From the NCBI GenBank assembly GCA_049515555.1, contig JBEKTY010000056.1:1-64000 (forward strand): a DNA stretch of 64,000 nucleotides, written 5' to 3'. Made by a program: the position numbers and the translations under genes. Positions 60,713-64,000 of this stretch are shown here, in pieces. The DNA comes from JBEKTY01 sp049515555 (GTDB lineage Bacteria > Planctomycetota > Planctomycetia > Pirellulales > Thermoguttaceae). The notes beneath the pieces were generated by a model. That model was not told the DNA's origin. It ran no database searches and worked only from the letters and a program-made list of their open reading frames with translations. Position 1 is the stretch's first letter. Every line of letters begins with the position of its first letter.

Positions 60713-61840
60713 ATGCGAGCCGTGGTGCAGATCGCCGACTACGCCGCCCCGTACGGGGGAAACTTCATCGCCGCCTTGACGGCCTTGGCCGGGCCCTGCC
60801 GGCAGCACGGGCTGCGGCTGGTGCTGACCTTCCCCTGCCAGTCGAGGGAGCGGGCATGGTGCGCGGACCTGTCGGCCGGAGGATACGCGGTCCGCTTCCT
60901 GCCCGCGGCGCGCTCGTTGCTGGGCCAGGCCCGGGCCATCCGCCGCATCGCGCGCCAGGAGAATGCCGCCCTCATTCACACCCATTTCACGCGCTTCGAC
61001 CTCGCGGCCTGGCTGGCGGCCCGGCTGCCGGCTCGCGGCCGCCGCCCCCAGGTGATCTGGCACGCCCACTCCGCGCTGCACGACCCGCGAACCCGGCTCC
61101 GGCGGCTGAAAAACCTGGTGAAATACCGTGGGCTGGGGCGGACGGCGCGAATGATCGCGGTCTCCGAGCACGTCCGGCGCGAGCTGCTGGCCGTCGGCTT
61201 TCCGTCCGCCCGGATTCGCACCATCCTTAACGGAATCGACCTGCAAAGGGCGTCGCGCACGGTTCGCTCGAAAGAGCAAGTCTTCTCCGACCTGGGGATT
61301 CAGCCCGACCAGCGCCTGCTGCTGATGATCGGCTGGGATCCGATCCGCAAGGGGGTCGATCTGGCAGGGGAGGCGGTGGGGCGACTGGTCGAGCAGGGGG
61401 AGCGCCTGGTCTTGGTGATCCTCGGCGGGGAGCCGTTGCGGCGGTACTTGTCGGAGCGGAAGCCGGGCGGCGCGCCGCCCTGGATGCGTTGTATCGAGCC
61501 CACGGAGGACATGGGTTCCCTTTACGGGGCCGCCGCCGCCTTCTTGTCGCCCAGCCGCAGCGAAGGCTTCACCTACGCGGCCTGCGAAGCCATGGCCGGC
61601 GGAACGCCCGCCGTATTGGCCGACATTCCAGCCGTGGGCTGGGCACAGGCTTGCCCCGCGGCGGCCTTCTGCGCGCCGGGCGACGGCCACGCGCTCTGCG
61701 CCGCCATTCGATCCGTATTGAGCTGGTCGCCGGTCGAGCGCCAGCGGCGGGCGGCGGAAGGCCGCCAGTTCGTCCGCCGCGGCTTCGACGTGCGGCGCTG
61801 GGCGGAACAGGTGGTCGAGTTCTATCACGAAAGACAGTGA
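60713..61840 (+). CDS. Glycosyltransferase family 4
   Basis: The 375-residue GT-B transferase shows ADYAAPYGGNFIAALTAL at the N-terminus, IHTHFTRFDLAAWL, MIAVSEHVRRELLAVG and NGIDLQRA, then the C-terminal SPSRSEGFTYAACEAMAGGTPAV with the EX7E motif. It probably extends a cell-surface glycan; the donor is unknown. It follows the previous glycosyltransferase by 20 bp in the same operon. Confidence 0.88.
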   Translation: MRAVVQIADYAAPYGGNFIAALTALAGPCRQHGLRLVLTFPCQSRERAWCADLSAGGYAVRFLPAARSLLGQARAIRRIARQENAALIHTHFTRFDLAAWLAARLPARGRRPQVIWHAHSALHDPRTRLRRLKNLVKYRGLGRTARMIAVSEHVRRELLAVGFPSARIRTILNGIDLQRASRTVRSKEQVFSDLGIQPDQRLLLMIGWDPIRKGVDLAGEAVGRLVEQGERLVLVILGGEPLRRYLSERKPGGAPPWMRCIEPTEDMGSLYGAAAAFLSPSRSEGFTYAACEAMAGGTPAVLADIPAVGWAQACPAAAFCAPGDGHALCAAIRSVLSWSPVERQRRAAEGRQFVRRGFDVRRWAEQVVEFYHERQ

Positions 61841-61850
61841 CCGTTGCGGC

Positions 61851-61930
61851 GGGGACTGTCCCGATTTTCGCGGCGATCACGGCACAATCACCGAAACAAG
61901 CGAATCAGCCGCGAAAATGGGACTGTCCCC
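61851..61930. repeat. Palindromic repeat family A, intergenic
   Basis: GGGGACTGTCCCGATTTTCG at 61851 and the inverse CGAAAATGGGACTGTCCCC ending at 61930 flank a longer centre than other copies (about 40 bp). It lies between a glycosyltransferase and a methyltransferase gene. Confidence 0.88.
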
Positions 61931-61999
61931 TTCGGCCGTGCCGCCGCCGGTCGCCGCCGAAAACGACGTAATCAACAGGAGAACAGATACCATGGGACG

Positions 62000-62776
62000 A
62001 TGGGGGGCCGTAGCGTGAAATCCTCGGGCCAAGATCCGACGCCCGAGGCTGCCGGTGGGCACCCGGATCCCGACCACAGTGTCCAGCGCATCGTCAGCGC
62101 TTACGAGCGACGCAAGGAGACTGTGCCCCACGATCGCTATAGCTACTTCCAGGCCGGGGCGCTCTTCATGGCCCACCAGCGGGAACGTGAGTTTTTTCGG
62201 CTGTTCAAAAAGGTGGGCCTGAGAGAATTCAAGACTCAGAAAATCCTGGACGTTGGCTGCGGCTACGGTGTCGGATTGCGAGAATTCATCCGCTGGGGCG
62301 CAAGGCCGGAGAACCTCTTCGGCATCGACCTGCTTGGCGAGCGCGTCGAGGTCGCACGACATTTGTGTCCCGCCTGCGTATCGATCCAGCAGGGCAACGC
62401 GACGGCGCTTCCCTGGAGCAGCGGAACTTTCGACCTGGTATCGCAGGGCACGCTTTTCACCTCCCTTCTCGACCCGCAGATGCGACGGCAAGCCGCGCAG
62501 GAAATGGTGCGTGTTCTCAAACCCGGCGGGATGGTGCTGTGGTTCGATTTTCGCGTGAACAATCCCCGCAACCCCGACGTGCGCGGAGTCGGCCGGCGGG
62601 AGATACAGGAGCTATTCCCGGGATGCGCCGTCTGTCTCTTGCACACGGTTTTGTTGCCGCCGCTGGCCAGACGCCTGGCCCCTTATTCGTGGCTGTTGTG
62701 CGAGATTTTGGCCAAGATACCGTTTCTCTGCACGCATTACGCGGGTGCAATTCGCCGCCCCGTGGCACAGCCGTAA
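62000..62776 (+). CDS. SAM-dependent methyltransferase, class I
   Basis: The 258-residue protein has the Rossmann motif I ILDVGCGYGVGLREFIRWG, then FGIDLLGERVEVARHL and ALPWSSGTFDLVSQGT and the VLKPGGMVLWFDF strand. It probably methylates a sugar of the surface glycan; no target is predicted. The start is uncertain: ATG 62000 has no good ribosome-binding site, while an overlapping nine-codon frame (ATG 61992 to TGA 62018) has AGGAG well placed. The methyltransferase could restart at 62000 or at GTG 62015. Confidence 0.8.
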   Translation: MGGRSVKSSGQDPTPEAAGGHPDPDHSVQRIVSAYERRKETVPHDRYSYFQAGALFMAHQREREFFRLFKKVGLREFKTQKILDVGCGYGVGLREFIRWGARPENLFGIDLLGERVEVARHLCPACVSIQQGNATALPWSSGTFDLVSQGTLFTSLLDPQMRRQAAQEMVRVLKPGGMVLWFDFRVNNPRNPDVRGVGRREIQELFPGCAVCLLHTVLLPPLARRLAPYSWLLCEILAKIPFLCTHYAGAIRRPVAQP

Positions 62777-62934
62777 TCGCGCCCGACGGAGAACGGTTTC
62801 CGGATCGAGGATCAGCACAGTCAAGCCTTCACGCCATCGCCTGATCGCCCGCATTCCGGCACATGACATGACGCGCCGTCGCCGTAAGGCGGCCTTGCAG
62901 CCGGAACAGCCGTTGCCCGCTTGAAGTCGCCCCG

Positions 62935-63912
62935 ATGAATCCAATGATTCGCGCAGCGTTACGCCTAAGCTACGGCCTTCCCCCCCCCTTTGCGGCCATC
63001 CTGGCCGGGCCGCGCCCCAGCGTGCTGCTGTATCATGGCGTGCCGCGGCGCAGCCCCGTGGCGGGAAAGTACGCCTTCGACGGTGAAGCCTTGGAACGCC
63101 AAGTGCTGTATCTGAAGCGACATTTTCGTGTTATCCATTGGCAGGACCTGTTTCGCAGCCGATCCTTATGGGATCGGAAGGCGGTGTTGCTGACGTTCGA
63201 CGACGGCCTGCGCAACAATGCCGAGGTCGTCGCTCCGATCCTTCTCAGGCACGGCCTTCCGGCACTGTTCTTTGTGAGCACGCGCCACGTCGGCTCTAAG
63301 CGAGTTCTATGGTTTACCTACCTGCGCGCGTTGGAACACGAATACCGCGGAGACGAGATTCGTTTTCGGGGCGCCGATTACGACATGTCGCCGCCAGGCA
63401 GGCAACGCAGTGTCCAATTGTTGCGCCGGCGCCTGCTCGCGCTGAAACCGCACCCGTCGGCCATGTACGCCGCTATCCATGATGAATTACCGCCGCTGGA
63501 GTCCTTCGTTGCCGAACGGGACATCGAAGACCGATATGCGGGCATGACCGCGGAGCAGATGGCCGCGCTGGACTCCCACGACCTGTTCTCGGTGGAATGT
63601 CACTCGGTAGACCATCCCTATCTTACGCAATGTGCTCCGGAAGAAGCCCTCCGTCAAATACGAGAGAACAAGGAATGCATTGAACGCACGTGCGGGAAAG
63701 TGGTAACGCGGATTTCATATCCGCTGGGCGACTACAACCGGTACGTTGTTGAAGCCGCCCGACAAATGGGCTTCAGGACGGGCTATGCCGTCGCCCCCTT
63801 GCTCCGATCATTTTCGGACTTTGAGATACCGCGCGCCGGGATTTACCGCGCGCCCCTCGAGGTAGCCGGGTTCAAGGCGATGTGGTCGCGACGGAGGCCC
63901 CATGCCGGCTGA
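62935..63912 (+). CDS. Polysaccharide deacetylase (NodB-type)
   Basis: The 325-residue protein has the NodB homology pattern: VLLTFDDGLRNN with the two metal-binding aspartates, then ECHSVDHPYLTQ supplying the H-x-x-x-H pair, and RISYPLGDYN. It would remove N-acetyl groups from a surface polysaccharide. No clear signal peptide was seen, so its place of action is open; a weak hydrophobic stretch is at residues 10-30. The following gene overlaps its stop by 11 bp. Confidence 0.85.
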   Translation: MNPMIRAALRLSYGLPPPFAAILAGPRPSVLLYHGVPRRSPVAGKYAFDGEALERQVLYLKRHFRVIHWQDLFRSRSLWDRKAVLLTFDDGLRNNAEVVAPILLRHGLPALFFVSTRHVGSKRVLWFTYLRALEHEYRGDEIRFRGADYDMSPPGRQRSVQLLRRRLLALKPHPSAMYAAIHDELPPLESFVAERDIEDRYAGMTAEQMAALDSHDLFSVECHSVDHPYLTQCAPEEALRQIRENKECIERTCGKVVTRISYPLGDYNRYVVEAARQMGFRTGYAVAPLLRSFSDFEIPRAGIYRAPLEVAGFKAMWSRRRPHAG

Positions 63913-64000
63913 AAACGGCGAGCGACGCGTCGTGCTGTATACCAGTGAAGATGCGCTGGCCGGTGAGCTCTTCTTGTATATGTACGCGCACCTCGCGGCC
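63902..64000 (+). CDS. Start of an unidentified gene (partial)
   Basis: An ATG at 63902 overlaps the deacetylase stop by 11 bp. The first 33 residues (MPAENGERRVVLYTSEDALA...) run to the right edge. The start resembles an ordinary cytoplasmic N-terminus with a VVLYTSED strand, but this is too short to name the protein. It belongs to the same operon. Confidence 0.5.
   Translation, partial: MPAENGERRVVLYTSEDALAGELFLYMYAHLAA

Overview
The window is GC-rich, densely coded bacterial chromosome and almost certainly comes from a member of the Planctomycetota. The evidence is: a Ser/Thr kinase with the N-terminal extension common in that phylum, DUF1570 and HEAT-repeat secreted proteins, an exosortase/PEP-CTERM system with an HAF-repeat protein, a divergent DnaA, and many small palindromic repeats in and between genes. 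An affiliation near Pirellulales is a guess from gene style only. No tRNA, rRNA, CRISPR array or prophage was found.

Layout. 1-121: right end of an insertion sequence that cuts a Ser/Thr kinase gene (118-622). 982-1689: cytidylate-kinase-like protein. 1894-7646 (minus strand): an AmmeMemoRadiSam operon. It holds a Memo/AMMECR1 fusion lipoprotein, a membrane protein with a spermidine-synthase-like domain, a small histidine-bearing membrane protein and the radical SAM enzyme AmrS. 8107-12705: secreted glutaminase-like (DUF4965) and PQQ-type beta-propeller proteins. 12841-29631: mostly housekeeping genes (diadenylate cyclase, dnaA, acetyltransferase, PDZ protein, NAD(P)HX epimerase, FmdB, guaB, aroC) and several secreted proteins without assigned function. 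30054-33241: a VapBC toxin-antitoxin pair and a LuxC/LuxE pair. 33411-36744: a Gfo/Idh/MocA oxidoreductase and glmS.

From 36896 onward the region is devoted to cell-surface polysaccharide: a NusG/RfaH-type antiterminator, GmhB, a PEP-CTERM protein, exosortase, Wzc-type tyrosine kinase, EpsI, a FlaA1/CapD-type dehydratase, the pseudaminic acid genes pseB-pseC-pseF-pseG-(wbqC)-pseI, a flippase, several glycosyltransferases, two epimerases, a methyltransferase and a polysaccharide deacetylase. A strong -24/-12 (sigma-54) promoter match lies 208 bp upstream of the exosortase gene. GlmS could feed the UDP-GlcNAc from which PseB starts.

Repeats are the most striking feature. (1) Seven copies of a ~112-bp inverted-repeat element (family B) have 4-bp target duplications of the type YTAR or TGAG. 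Four sit exactly on the stop codon of a gene. (2) A short palindromic element (family A, core GGGGACTGTCCC...TTTTCG) occurs between genes and, in frame, inside four different protein genes, adding peptides such as GTVPFSSDENWDSP. (3) Other palindromes (families C, D and K) also interrupt coding sequences in frame. (4) A 100-bp miniature element shares its ends and its CTAA target with the insertion sequence at the left edge.
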